DNA of 64,000 nucleotides from Verrucomicrobiota bacterium (GTDB lineage: Bacteria > Verrucomicrobiota > Verrucomicrobiia > Opitutales > Opitutaceae), in assembly GCA_023443455.1 (NCBI GenBank), contig JAEZUE010000004.1, positions 129,214 to 193,213 on the forward strand, in the 5' to 3' direction. Positions within the stretch are counted from its first letter, which is position 1, and each line of letters begins with the position of its first letter. The notes below the pieces were generated by a model. It ran no database searches and was not told the DNA's origin. It saw only the letters and a program-made list of their open reading frames with translations. This document shows, piece by piece, positions 16,931-24,904 of the stretch. A program made the position numbers and the translations under genes.

Positions 16931-19918
16931 ATGGTCCGCCGAACGTTCGAGTGCTGCCCGTGGAGGGCGAGGGTGGCAGCCGGAGCGATTCTCCCGTTGC
17001 CCGGGTGGGGCGCGCCTCCGCTTGTCGCCGCGGCGGAAACCTCCGAGCGCTTCGTCTGGGGCGCGGTCGGAGCACTGGTGCTTTCCGGACTGGCGTTGGC
17101 CGGGTGGTGGCTTCGAAGCCGCAGCCGGCGTTTGGCCCACAGCTTGGAACCAGGTCGGCCTGCGATGCCGGTGCCGGGTGGCCCCTCGTCCCGGCAGGCC
17201 GAGGATCTGCGCCTGCAGCAATTGCTCGCGGCGGCGAACTGCCTGCTCTGGCGGGCCGAGGTCGTGCGCGATGCGCAGGGCGAACTGGTCTGGGACGTCG
17301 TGGCGCCGAGTTCCGCGCTTTTTCGACGCATCTTTGGTGAAGCCCCCGACGGGGTTTTCTGCCAGCTCGATTGGCATCGGGTCGAAGTGCCCGAAAACCG
17401 TTGGATCGACGAACGTTCGAAAGCGGCCCTGCTCGGCGGGCTTCCGGAATACCGGCAGGACTTTCGGGTCCTGCTCCCGGGGCGGACGCTCTGGTTGCAT
17501 GAGGAGGTGACCGTCAACCGTGTCTCGCCGGAGGCGTGGCAACTGACCGGGGTCGTGGTCGACATCACCGAGCGGCGGGCGGCTGAGGAGGCGCGCCAAG
17601 CGCACCAGACCCAGCTCGCGCGGATTCTCGACGCCGTCGATTGCATGTTGTGGCAGGCGCGGGTGGTGGAGCGTGACGACGGGTGTCTGCATTGGTCGCT
17701 GCGCATCCCTCCTTCCCGCCTGTACCGCACCGTGTTCGGGGCCGATCCGGGCGATCCTCCGTTTTTCCTTTGGGAACGGGTGCTCGACCCGGCCACGGAT
17801 CTGCAGATCGACGGCCGCGCCGAGCGCGCGATCCGAGCCGGCGAGGCCGGCTACATCCAGGTGTTCCAGGCGCGGGTCGCCGGCACCGGAATCTGGTTAC
17901 ACGAGCAGGTCACGATCGAAGCCGACGGGGTGGGCCAGTGGAGCCTGGTGGGTGTGATCACCGATGTGACCCGCCAGCGGGAGCTGGAGGAGGAGCGCTG
18001 GGCCCGGGAGCGGCAGCTCGAGAAACTCTTCGAGGTGGTCGAGTGCCTGTTGTGGCGGGCCGAGGTCGAGCTGCGGCCCGATGGGGACCAGGTTTGGCGA
18101 GTGTACGTGCCCGGTTCGGCGCTGTTCCACAAGCTCTTCGGTCCGGCCGAGCCCGATCCGGCCACGGCCCTGAACTGGGACGAGGCCGGAGTGGACGAAT
18201 ATCCGGCGATGCAGCGCCGCAGCGCCGAGGCGATTCGTTCGGGGGCGCCGGGCTACGAGCAGGAGTTTCGGGCCCGGGTCGAGGGCACCGTGTATTGGTT
18301 GTATGAACGCGCTTCGATCGTGCGCACCGCCGCCGACCGCTGCACGCTGGTCGGCGTCGTGGTCGATGTGACCGGCCTCAAGCGGGCGGAGGCGGCGTTG
18401 TCGGCGGAGAAGGAGCGGCTCGCGGTCACGCTGCGGGCGATCGCCGAGGGGGTGGTCACGACCGACACGCAGGGGCGGGTGCTCTACGCCAATCCGGCCG
18501 CGCTGGCGCTGCTCGAGCGAGACGGCGAGGACGTGGTGGGGCAGTCGCTCGCGGAGGTGTTCCCTTTGCAACTGGCCGAGAGCGGTCTGCCGGCGGCGTT
18601 GCCGGTGGGCCCGGTGTTGGCGGCCGACGTCGTGGTCGACCTGGCGCCGCGCTCGGTGTTGACGGGGGCGCGCGGCTCCGTGCGCCATCTCGAGGGCCGT
18701 TGTGCGCCGATCCATGCCGCCGACAGCAGTCTGGTCGGCACCGTGCTGGTGTTCCGCGACGTCACGGAGCGGGAGCGGCTGGAGTCCGAACTGGTGCGGG
18801 CCTCGAAGCTCGAGTCGGTGGGCGTGCTCGCCGGCGGCATCGCGCATGACTTCAACAACATCCTCACGGCGGTTATCGGGAATCTCGGTCTGGCGCTGCT
18901 GGAGGTGGACCGGGAGACCGAGCTGGGCCGGTCGCTGGTCGATGCCGAGCAGGCCGCGTTGCGGGCGCGGGATCTCACGCAGCAATTGCTCACCTTCGCC
19001 CGTGGCGGCGAGCCGATCCGGGCGGCGGTGCGTCTGCCGGAGGTGATCGAGGAGGTTGTGCGCTTCACCCTGCGCGGCGCGAACGTGCGGGCGGAACTCG
19101 ATTTCGCGCCCGGGCTGTGGCCGGCCGATGCCGACAAGGCCCAGATCGGGCGGGTCGTGCAGAACCTGGTGATCAACGCCGTCCAGGCGATGCCGGGCGG
19201 CGGAGTGGTCGGTATCCAACTACGCAATGCCCGGGTCGGGGCGGGGGAACTCCCCCCGCTGGCCGACGGCGCCTATCTGCGCATCTCGGTCGCGGATACC
19301 GGGGAGGGCATCCGGGCCGAGCACCTGGCGCGGGTCTTCGAGCCGTATTTCACCACCAAGCGCACGGGCAGCGGCCTGGGGCTGGCGACGGTGTACTCGA
19401 TCGTGCGCAAGCATCGGGGGCTGATCCGGGCGGAGTCGGAGGTGGGGCGGGGCACGAAGTTCCACGTGTATCTGCCGGCCGCGGAGGAGGGGCTGCCGTT
19501 GGAGGAGGCCGCCTCGCCGGTGCCGGCCGGGACCCTGCGCGGCCGGGTGCTCTTCATGGACGACGAGGAGTCGATCCGGAAACTGGCGACGGGGTTGCTG
19601 CGGCGCCTGGGCTGCGAGGTCGAGGTCGTGGCCGACGGGCGCGCGGCGGTGGAGGCGTATCGGGCGGCCGGGGCGGCGGGCCGGCCGTTCGACCTGGTCG
19701 TGATGGATCTGACGGTGCCCGGCGGCATGGGCGGCCTCGAGGCGCTGGGGCACCTGCGGGCGGCGGACCCGGGCGTGCGCGCGGTGGTCTCGAGCGGCTA
19801 TTCGAGCGACCCGGTGCTGGCCAACTACCGTGAATACGGGTTCCGCGGCCGGGTGGCGAAACCGTACGAGTTGGCGGAGTTCGGGCGGGTGCTGCGCGAG
19901 GCGCTGGCGACCGGGTGA
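16931..19918 (+). CDS. Hybrid histidine kinase with three repeated PAS-like modules and receiver
   Basis: A 995 aa membrane sensor. From the ATG at 16931: a short leader, one TM segment (FVWGAVGALVLSGLALAGWW, about 41-61), three related PAS-like modules of about 120 residues each starting LLAAANCLLWRAEV, ILDAVDCMLWQARV and LFEVVECLLWRAEV, a conventional PAS (AIAEGVVTTDTQGRVLYANP), an H-box GGIAHDFNNILTAV, a GHKL ATPase (N-box NLVINAVQAMPGGG, G2 box KRTGSGLGLATVYS), and a receiver domain with phospho-acceptor Asp in LVVMDLTVPGGMGG. An upstream start at 16829 would add 34 arginine-rich residues. It is divergent from ispG with no cognate regulator next to it; the signal is unknown. Confidence 0.92.
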   Translation: MVRRTFECCPWRARVAAGAILPLPGWGAPPLVAAAETSERFVWGAVGALVLSGLALAGWWLRSRSRRLAHSLEPGRPAMPVPGGPSSRQAEDLRLQQLLAAANCLLWRAEVVRDAQGELVWDVVAPSSALFRRIFGEAPDGVFCQLDWHRVEVPENRWIDERSKAALLGGLPEYRQDFRVLLPGRTLWLHEEVTVNRVSPEAWQLTGVVVDITERRAAEEARQAHQTQLARILDAVDCMLWQARVVERDDGCLHWSLRIPPSRLYRTVFGADPGDPPFFLWERVLDPATDLQIDGRAERAIRAGEAGYIQVFQARVAGTGIWLHEQVTIEADGVGQWSLVGVITDVTRQRELEEERWARERQLEKLFEVVECLLWRAEVELRPDGDQVWRVYVPGSALFHKLFGPAEPDPATALNWDEAGVDEYPAMQRRSAEAIRSGAPGYEQEFRARVEGTVYWLYERASIVRTAADRCTLVGVVVDVTGLKRAEAALSAEKERLAVTLRAIAEGVVTTDTQGRVLYANPAALALLERDGEDVVGQSLAEVFPLQLAESGLPAALPVGPVLAADVVVDLAPRSVLTGARGSVRHLEGRCAPIHAADSSLVGTVLVFRDVTERERLESELVRASKLESVGVLAGGIAHDFNNILTAVIGNLGLALLEVDRETELGRSLVDAEQAALRARDLTQQLLTFARGGEPIRAAVRLPEVIEEVVRFTLRGANVRAELDFAPGLWPADADKAQIGRVVQNLVINAVQAMPGGGVVGIQLRNARVGAGELPPLADGAYLRISVADTGEGIRAEHLARVFEPYFTTKRTGSGLGLATVYSIVRKHRGLIRAESEVGRGTKFHVYLPAAEEGLPLEEAASPVPAGTLRGRVLFMDDEESIRKLATGLLRRLGCEVEVVADGRAAVEAYRAAGAAGRPFDLVVMDLTVPGGMGGLEALGHLRAADPGVRAVVSSGYSSDPVLANYREYGFRGRVAKPYELAEFGRVLREALATG

Positions 19919-19937
19919 GCCGGCGTGGGCCGGCCGG

Positions 19938-20183
19938 TCACTCGCGCGGCGTGTTCTTGTGGATGATGTCGCGGAGCTCCTTGGCCTCGACCTGCCGCAG
20001 ATCCTTGCCGCGCTGCTTGAGGTCCTCGAACGTCTTCACGACCGTCTCGGTCATGCGTTCGTGGGTCTCCTGCGAGCCGCCGACGAGCGTGAATTGCTCG
20101 CCCTTGGTGATGCGCTTGTGGCCGTCGTGATGGTCGAGACCGACGCCGAGCAGGTGGGCGTGTTCGGGCTTCCGGTCTTTCAC
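19938..20183 (-). CDS. Small conserved hypothetical protein coupled to scpA
   Basis: An 81 aa protein I cannot place in a named family. It is rich in charged residues (GLDHHDGHKRITKGEQFTLV, then an amphipathic helix around TVVKTFEDLKQRGKDL) and has no signal or membrane segment. Its ATG overlaps the scpA stop by four bases (ATGA, 20180-20183), so translation is probably coupled to scpA. That overlap and a reasonable amphipathic pattern are the evidence that it is real. It might be an accessory to chromosome condensation, but this rests only on position. Confidence 0.7.
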   Translation of the reverse strand: MKDRKPEHAHLLGVGLDHHDGHKRITKGEQFTLVGGSQETHERMTETVVKTFEDLKQRGKDLRQVEAKELRDIIHKNTPRE

Positions 20184-21205
20184 GCGGGCGAGCCGCCGGA
20201 GGGCGGCAGGTTGGCGGGGATCGTGGGGGCCGGCGGAAGGTCGTGCTCGGCGGGCGGCGTTGCCGGTGCGGAGTCTGCCGTGGCGATTTGGATGGATTCG
20301 TCCACCGGAACCGGGGGCTCCGGGGCAACGGCCGCGGGCGGCAACGAACCCTCGGTCGCGGGCGCGGGTGGCGCCTCGGGTGGCGCCTCGGTCGGCGTGT
20401 TCTCGGCCAGCGGCAGCAGGCCTTCCTCGAGGGCCGCCTCGGGCGAGGGCAGGGGCTCGGCTTCGCGCCGCTCGATGAAGATGTCGTCGAAGTGTTTTTC
20501 CTGCGCGATACGGATCTTGTTCATGCGGGTCAGTTCGAGCACCGCGATGAAGGTGGCGACGAGGTTGCGCAGCGAGGTCTTGCCGGGCAGCAGCGAGGAG
20601 AAGGTGAAGCGCGGCTCGAAGGCGATGCGCTTGAGGATCATCTCCATCTGGTCGACGACGGTGAGGTTGTCGTCCTGGATGTCGCCGCTGACATGCCGGT
20701 CGGCGAGGCGGCGGAGGACCTGGTTGAAGGCGTTCCAGAGCTCGATGCGGTCGGAGGGGCGCAGGGGGCGCTCGGCGGCGGCGACGTTCTGCTGGATCTG
20801 CGCGCGCTCGAGCATCGCCTGGCGCGTGGTGATCATGTCGGCGATGCCGGTCGCGGCGTCCTTGAATTTTTTGTACTGAATGAGCTGGTGCACCAGCTCC
20901 CAGCGCGGATCGAGCTCCTCCTCGTCCTCCGACTCGGCGGCCACGGCCTGCTGGTTCTTGGGCAGCAGCATCCGGCTTTTGATCTCCATGAGCGTGGCGG
21001 CCATCACGAAGAACTCGCCGGCGAGCTCGAGCTTGAGCTCGCCCATGGCGTAGAGCGCCTCGAGGTACTGCTTGGTGACCTGCTCGATCGGGATGTCGTA
21101 GATATCGAGCTCGTTCTTGCGGATCAGGAAGAGCAGCAGGTCCAGCGGTCCTTCAAAGACCTGGAGCTTGATGCGGTAATCGGTGTCGGGGATGGGCGCG
21201 ACCAC
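20180..21205 (-). CDS. scpA: Segregation and condensation protein ScpA
   Basis: ScpA is the kleisin that bridges SMC heads in the bacterial condensin. The N-terminal signature is KLQVFEGPLDLLLFLIRKNE with DIYDIPIEQVTKQYLE; the helical middle includes GEFFVMAATLMEIKSRMLLP; the C-terminal winged-helix part reads SSLLPGKTSLRNLVATFIAV and LELTRMNKIRIAQEKHFDDI. A proline- and alanine-rich tail of about 85 residues extends it to 341 aa, against roughly 250 in B. subtilis. The start is a GTG at 21205. scpB and smc are not in the window. Confidence 0.94.
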   Translation of the reverse strand: MVAPIPDTDYRIKLQVFEGPLDLLLFLIRKNELDIYDIPIEQVTKQYLEALYAMGELKLELAGEFFVMAATLMEIKSRMLLPKNQQAVAAESEDEEELDPRWELVHQLIQYKKFKDAATGIADMITTRQAMLERAQIQQNVAAAERPLRPSDRIELWNAFNQVLRRLADRHVSGDIQDDNLTVVDQMEMILKRIAFEPRFTFSSLLPGKTSLRNLVATFIAVLELTRMNKIRIAQEKHFDDIFIERREAEPLPSPEAALEEGLLPLAENTPTEAPPEAPPAPATEGSLPPAAVAPEPPVPVDESIQIATADSAPATPPAEHDLPPAPTIPANLPPSGGSPA

Positions 21206-21351
21206 GCGGGAATGCAGGCGCAGGCACCGCGCACGGGCAACGGTTTTTCTCGCAACGTTTCGCCCGGCCGACTTTCCGCGCCGGCGGGGCGGTCGGTGCT
21301 CAAGCGCTCGCCCAAGCCGCCGATGGGTGGTGTGCTCCCGAGTTCCGCCCC

Positions 21352-22599
21352 ATGTCCTCAGCTCCCATTCCCGTCCTGATCGTGGACGGCGATCCGACCA
21401 TCGGCGCCGTGTTGCAGGGATTGCTGCGCAACATCGGGGAGGGGGTGCGCTGCGACACCAAATGGGTCTCGACCGGGGCGGCGGCGCTCGAACAGGTCGC
21501 GCGTGGCGGCTGGGCGCTGATGTTGCTCGACTACCAGTTGCCCGACATCGACGGACTGCAGGTGCTCGATGAATTGAACAAGACGCCCGAGCGGCTGCGG
21601 CCGACGGTCGTCATGCTCACGGCCGGCGGCAACGAGCACGTGGCGGTCGAGGCGATGAAGCGCGGGGTGAAAGACTATCTGGTGCGCTCCGGCCTGCATC
21701 TTCCGGCGCTCCGGCGTGCGATCCTCGGTGCGCTCGATCGCCGCCAGCTCGAGGACCGGCTCGCGGAATCGACGGTCGAGCTGCGCCGCAAGAACACCCA
21801 GATGGAGGCCGACATGGCCATGGCACGCCAGGTGCAGGCGGCGTTGTTGCCGCACCAATACCCGGTGGCGCCGGCCGGCGTGAACGCCGAGAACAGTCTG
21901 GTGCGTTTCTGCCATCGCTGGATTCCCAGCAGTGCGGTGGCGGGCGACTTTTTCGCCGTGTTGCCCGTGATCCCCATGGGCGCGGCGGTGCTGTTGTGCG
22001 ACGTGATGGGCCACGGTGTGCGGGCGGCTCTCGTCACGGCGCTCATCCATGGTCTGGTGCGCGAGCACCGGGCGCTCGCGGGTTCGCCCGAACGTTTTCT
22101 CAGCGAGCTCAACCGCGGGCTCCAGACCATGTTGGCCAGTGCCGGCGATCTTGTTTTCGTGACGGCGGTCTACCTCGTGGTCGACGTCGCGCGCGGCGAC
22201 CTGCGTTTCGCCAACGCCGGTCATCCGCACCCGCTGTTGTTGCGCAAGACCGGCGAGGTCGAGGCGCTTTCCGTCGGTGCCGACGGTTCGGGTCCCGCGC
22301 TCGGCATGATTCCCGACGAGACGTACGAGGCGGCCGTGGTGCCGCTGAAGGCGGGTGATCGCCTCTTCGTCTACACCGACGGGCTCTACGAGGCGGCCGA
22401 CGCCGCCGGCGAGGAGTTCGGGCCCGAGCGCTTGAAGCAGGCGATCGCCGGCTGTGCCGACCAACGCACCGTGCTCCTGCTCGATTCGGTGCTCGCGAAG
22501 GTGCGAGCCTTCGGTGCTGCGGACCCGAGCGACGGTTTCGCCGACGACATCTGTTTCCTCGGCGTCGACTTCGGCCCGCGCAGCGCGTTCCCGGCGTAG
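21352..22599 (+). CDS. Fused response regulator - PP2C (SpoIIE/RsbU-type) phosphatase
   Basis: A 415 aa two-domain signalling protein. The N-terminal receiver (residues 1-125) begins VLIVDGDPTIGAVL and has phospho-acceptor Asp60 in MLLDYQLPDIDG with KDYLVRSG. A short coiled linker leads to a PP2C-type serine phosphatase with SSAVAGDFFAVL, LLCDVMGHGVRAALV, NAGHPHPLLL and FADDICFLGVDF, which carry the metal-binding aspartates. Proteins of this build usually dephosphorylate anti-sigma-factor antagonists, in partner switching. No antagonist or anti-sigma kinase gene is adjacent. A weak sigma28-like match (TCAAGCGC, 11 bases, GCCGATGG) lies at 21300-21326. Confidence 0.93.
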   Translation: MSSAPIPVLIVDGDPTIGAVLQGLLRNIGEGVRCDTKWVSTGAAALEQVARGGWALMLLDYQLPDIDGLQVLDELNKTPERLRPTVVMLTAGGNEHVAVEAMKRGVKDYLVRSGLHLPALRRAILGALDRRQLEDRLAESTVELRRKNTQMEADMAMARQVQAALLPHQYPVAPAGVNAENSLVRFCHRWIPSSAVAGDFFAVLPVIPMGAAVLLCDVMGHGVRAALVTALIHGLVREHRALAGSPERFLSELNRGLQTMLASAGDLVFVTAVYLVVDVARGDLRFANAGHPHPLLLRKTGEVEALSVGADGSGPALGMIPDETYEAAVVPLKAGDRLFVYTDGLYEAADAAGEEFGPERLKQAIAGCADQRTVLLLDSVLAKVRAFGAADPSDGFADDICFLGVDFGPRSAFPA

Positions 22600-22849
22600 C
22601 GGGCGCGGCGGGGTCGGGCGGCAACCGAGGGGGCGTGGCGGGCGAAGTCGGGTGCCCAGCCGATGGGTACCGGGCGCGGCTTGTGGCCGGTGCCCCAATG
22701 GCGCGATCGCTGCGCGGGCCGCGGGCGGCGGGACTCGCTCGGCCGAAGTTCGCGATCATGGCCCGGTCCGGATGGGCCGTTAGTGTTGTTGACGCCCGCG
22801 CTGGGAGGCGGCGCAGTGTCGCGTTTTCAACCAACCCATTTCCCACGGC

Positions 22850-23842
22850 ATGAAACCCAAGATCTTCGTCGACGGCAGTGAAGGCACCACCGGCCTTGAA
22901 ATCAACGAGCGGCTCGCCGGCCGCACCGATGTGGAGGTGATCGCGATCGATCCGGCCAAGCGCAAGGACCCCGAGGCCCGCAAGGCGATGATCACCTCGG
23001 CCGATCTGGTCTTTCTCTGCCTGCCCGACGTCGCCTCGAAGGAGGCCGTGGCGCTCGCGGCCGATCGCCCGAGCGTGCGTTTCCTCGATGCCAGCACCGC
23101 GCATCGCACCAATCCGGACTGGGTCTACGGCCTGCCCGAGCTGCACCAGGGCAAGCAGCGCGCTGCGGTGAAGGCCGCGACGAAGGTCGCCGTGCCCGGC
23201 TGCCATGCGTCCGGTTTCAACCTGATCGTCGCGCCGCTGGTCGCGGCCGGCATCGTGCCCGCCGACTACCCGCTCACCTGCACCTCGCTCACCGGCTTCA
23301 GCGGCGGCGGCAAGAAGCTCATCGCGGCCTACGCCGAGAACGCGTCGGACGTGGCCGCGCGGCAGGCGAAGGAGTCGTCCCAGGATCAGCGTGTCGCGCC
23401 GCGGCCGTACGGGCTCGGACTCACGCACAAGCATCTGCCCGAGATGAAGCACATCTCGGGTCTGAAGCACGTGCCGAACTTCCTGCCCATCGTCGCCGAC
23501 TTCTACCGCGGCATGGCGGTGTGCGTGCCGTTCGAGCGTCGCCTCTTGGCGAAGTCTCTCGGCGCGAAGGAGATCGCCGCCGCTTTGGCCGAGGCGTACG
23601 CCGGCGAGAAATTCGTGCGGGTGGCCGCCGAGGTGAATCCGTCGACCGAGGTCGACGAGGGTTTCTTCCGCACGCTCGCCTGCAACGGCACCAACCGCTG
23701 CGACCTTTCCGTCTTCGGCCACGAGGAGCAGATCCTCGTGATCGCGCGTCTCGACAATCTGGGGAAGGGTGCCTCCGGCGCGGCGGTGCAGTGCATGAAT
23801 CTCATGCTCGGCTTCGACGAGGGCGCGGGTCTGGTGGCCTGA
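22850..23842 (+). CDS. argC: N-acetyl-gamma-glutamyl-phosphate reductase (type 2)
   Basis: It reduces N-acetylglutamyl phosphate to the semialdehyde with NADPH, the third step of arginine biosynthesis. The N-terminal nucleotide fold reads KIFVDGSEGTTGLEINERL, and the catalytic cysteine is Cys118 in VAVPGCHASGFN. The 330 aa length and the SEGTTG start resemble the shorter class 2 enzymes; ending NLGKGASGAAVQCMNLMLGF is typical. It starts 250 bp after the phosphatase gene, so it probably has its own promoter. No other arg genes are here. Confidence 0.95.
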   Translation: MKPKIFVDGSEGTTGLEINERLAGRTDVEVIAIDPAKRKDPEARKAMITSADLVFLCLPDVASKEAVALAADRPSVRFLDASTAHRTNPDWVYGLPELHQGKQRAAVKAATKVAVPGCHASGFNLIVAPLVAAGIVPADYPLTCTSLTGFSGGGKKLIAAYAENASDVAARQAKESSQDQRVAPRPYGLGLTHKHLPEMKHISGLKHVPNFLPIVADFYRGMAVCVPFERRLLAKSLGAKEIAAALAEAYAGEKFVRVAAEVNPSTEVDEGFFRTLACNGTNRCDLSVFGHEEQILVIARLDNLGKGASGAAVQCMNLMLGFDEGAGLVA

Positions 23843-23862
23843 CCCAACGATTCCGCCGTCGT

Positions 23863-23916
23863 GCAGGCCGGCGTGTTGGAGCGTGCTCCTTGGGCGCGGT
23901 CGAACCCGCCGGCCTA
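23863..23916. repeat. REP-like inverted repeat downstream of argC
   Basis: GCAGGCCGGCGTGTTGGA and TCGAACCCGCCGGCCTAC form imperfect inverted arms around a GC-rich loop, 21 bp after the argC stop. This looks like a REP-type hairpin of the same general kind as the one at 27149-27199, but of a different sequence class. Confidence 0.6.
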
Positions 23917-23957
23917 CGCTTCAATCTTCGGCCTGGGCGTTCAGCCGCGATGATGCG

Positions 23958-24076
23958 GTCGAGAGGCGAGCGTCGAGGGACGAGCGTCAAACCATCGGTG
24001 GCGAGCTTCCATCACGAGTGCTTCGCTCGATCTCCTCTGTGATCGGCCCCTCGCCGCTCGTCCCTCGTCACTCGAC
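23958..24076. repeat. Palindromic-ended intergenic repeat, copy C
   Basis: It shares its ends with copies at 12008-12131 and 34003-34126 (here GAGCGTCGAGGGACGAGCGT and CTCGTCCCTCGTCACTCGAC), but the middle differs. It ends 12 bp from the lutC stop codon. Confidence 0.75.
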
Positions 24077-24088
24077 CGAATGCTTGGC

Positions 24089-24703
24089 TCAGTCGACCAG
24101 CAGGGCGATCTGGCGGCCGGGGCCGTGCACGCCCTCGATGAGGATGCCCTCGACGTCGGCCGTCTTCGACGGGCCGGTGACCCAGATGATGTTCGGGTCG
24201 GCGGGCAGGCCGGCGAGGGCGGCGGGGATGTCGGGGAAGATCTGCGCGCGACGCAGCACCGCGACGTGCACCCACGGCGTTAGCGCGGCGAGCCGGCGCG
24301 AGGTGTCGCGATCGGAGAGGATCAGCGTGCCGGTCTCGGCGATCGCACCGGTGGCCGCAGTGATGCCGAAGGCGTAGTCGTCGACTCGTGACCGATCGAA
24401 CTCGGTTTCGATCGTGAAGTCGGCCGGGAACGCGTCCTTGCACAGCGGCAGGAGGGCGGGATCGCAGTAGCCGTGTTTCCAGTTGTTGGATGCGAGCAGC
24501 TGCACGAGCTCGGCGATGCCGGAGATCGGGGTGCCGTTGACGGCCTTCATCCGGGTCGAGAAGAGCGACCACAGGTCGGTGGCGGCGAGGGCTTCGCGCA
24601 GGACGACGAGGTCGCGGTCCCACTCGGGCAACGGGGCGCGTTCGGCGAGCGGCGCGAGGGCCGTGCGGACGCGGTTGAGGATCTGTTCGCGGGAGTCGCT
24701 CAT
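24089..24703 (-). CDS. lutC: LutC/YkgG family lactate utilisation protein
   Basis: The third component of the LutABC complex that oxidises L-lactate to pyruvate in the cytoplasm. The 204 aa length is right for LutC; family segments seen are DDYAFGITAATGAIAETGTL, ILSDRDTSRRLAALTPWVHV and the end DPNIIWVTGPSKTADVEGIL. It is the last of lutA-lutB-lutC on the minus strand, 199 bp after lutB. Its ATG is preceded by about 60 bases of almost pure pyrimidine and no recognisable ribosome-binding site. Confidence 0.93.
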   Translation of the reverse strand: MSDSREQILNRVRTALAPLAERAPLPEWDRDLVVLREALAATDLWSLFSTRMKAVNGTPISGIAELVQLLASNNWKHGYCDPALLPLCKDAFPADFTIETEFDRSRVDDYAFGITAATGAIAETGTLILSDRDTSRRLAALTPWVHVAVLRRAQIFPDIPAALAGLPADPNIIWVTGPSKTADVEGILIEGVHGPGRQIALLVD

Positions 24704-24704
24704 G

Positions 24705-24767
24705 GAGGGAGAAAGGGAGTGAGGGACTGAGGGAGAAAGGGAGTGAGGGAGAAAGGGAGTGAGGGGG
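24705..24767. repeat. Purine-rich tandem repeat in front of lutC
   Basis: Three copies of a 16-base unit (GAGGGAGAAAGGGAGT) with one partial unit between the first two. On the lutC (minus) strand this is a polypyrimidine leader directly before the ATG. Copy number may vary between strains. Confidence 0.85.
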
Positions 24768-24786
24768 CGGCCCCGGAGATGTATTT

Positions 24787-24904
24787 GACCGCAGAGAACG
24801 CAAAGACCGCAGAGAAGGGCGCGAGCAAGCTCGCTGGCCTACATAGGGCGTCGTGGTGTTTTCGGTGCCTTGGTCTCTTTGTGTTCTCTGCGTTCTTTGC
24901 GGCT
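24787..24904. repeat. Inverted-repeat intergenic element between lutB and lutC
   Basis: The left arm (GACCGCAGAGAACGCAAAGA) and the reverse complement of the right arm (AACGCAGAGAACACAAAGAG) are related, with about 60 bp between them. The right arm reaches the lutB stop codon. No coding potential is seen. It resembles dispersed intergenic repeats of many bacteria, but its class is unknown to me. Confidence 0.55.

Noticed and set aside
14738..17692. 984-codon minus-strand frame over ispG
   Set aside because: It is an arginine- and proline-rich shadow in a different frame from the clear IspG sequence.
24705..24767. CRISPR-like array
   Set aside because: The units are tandem with no unique spacers and are not palindromic.
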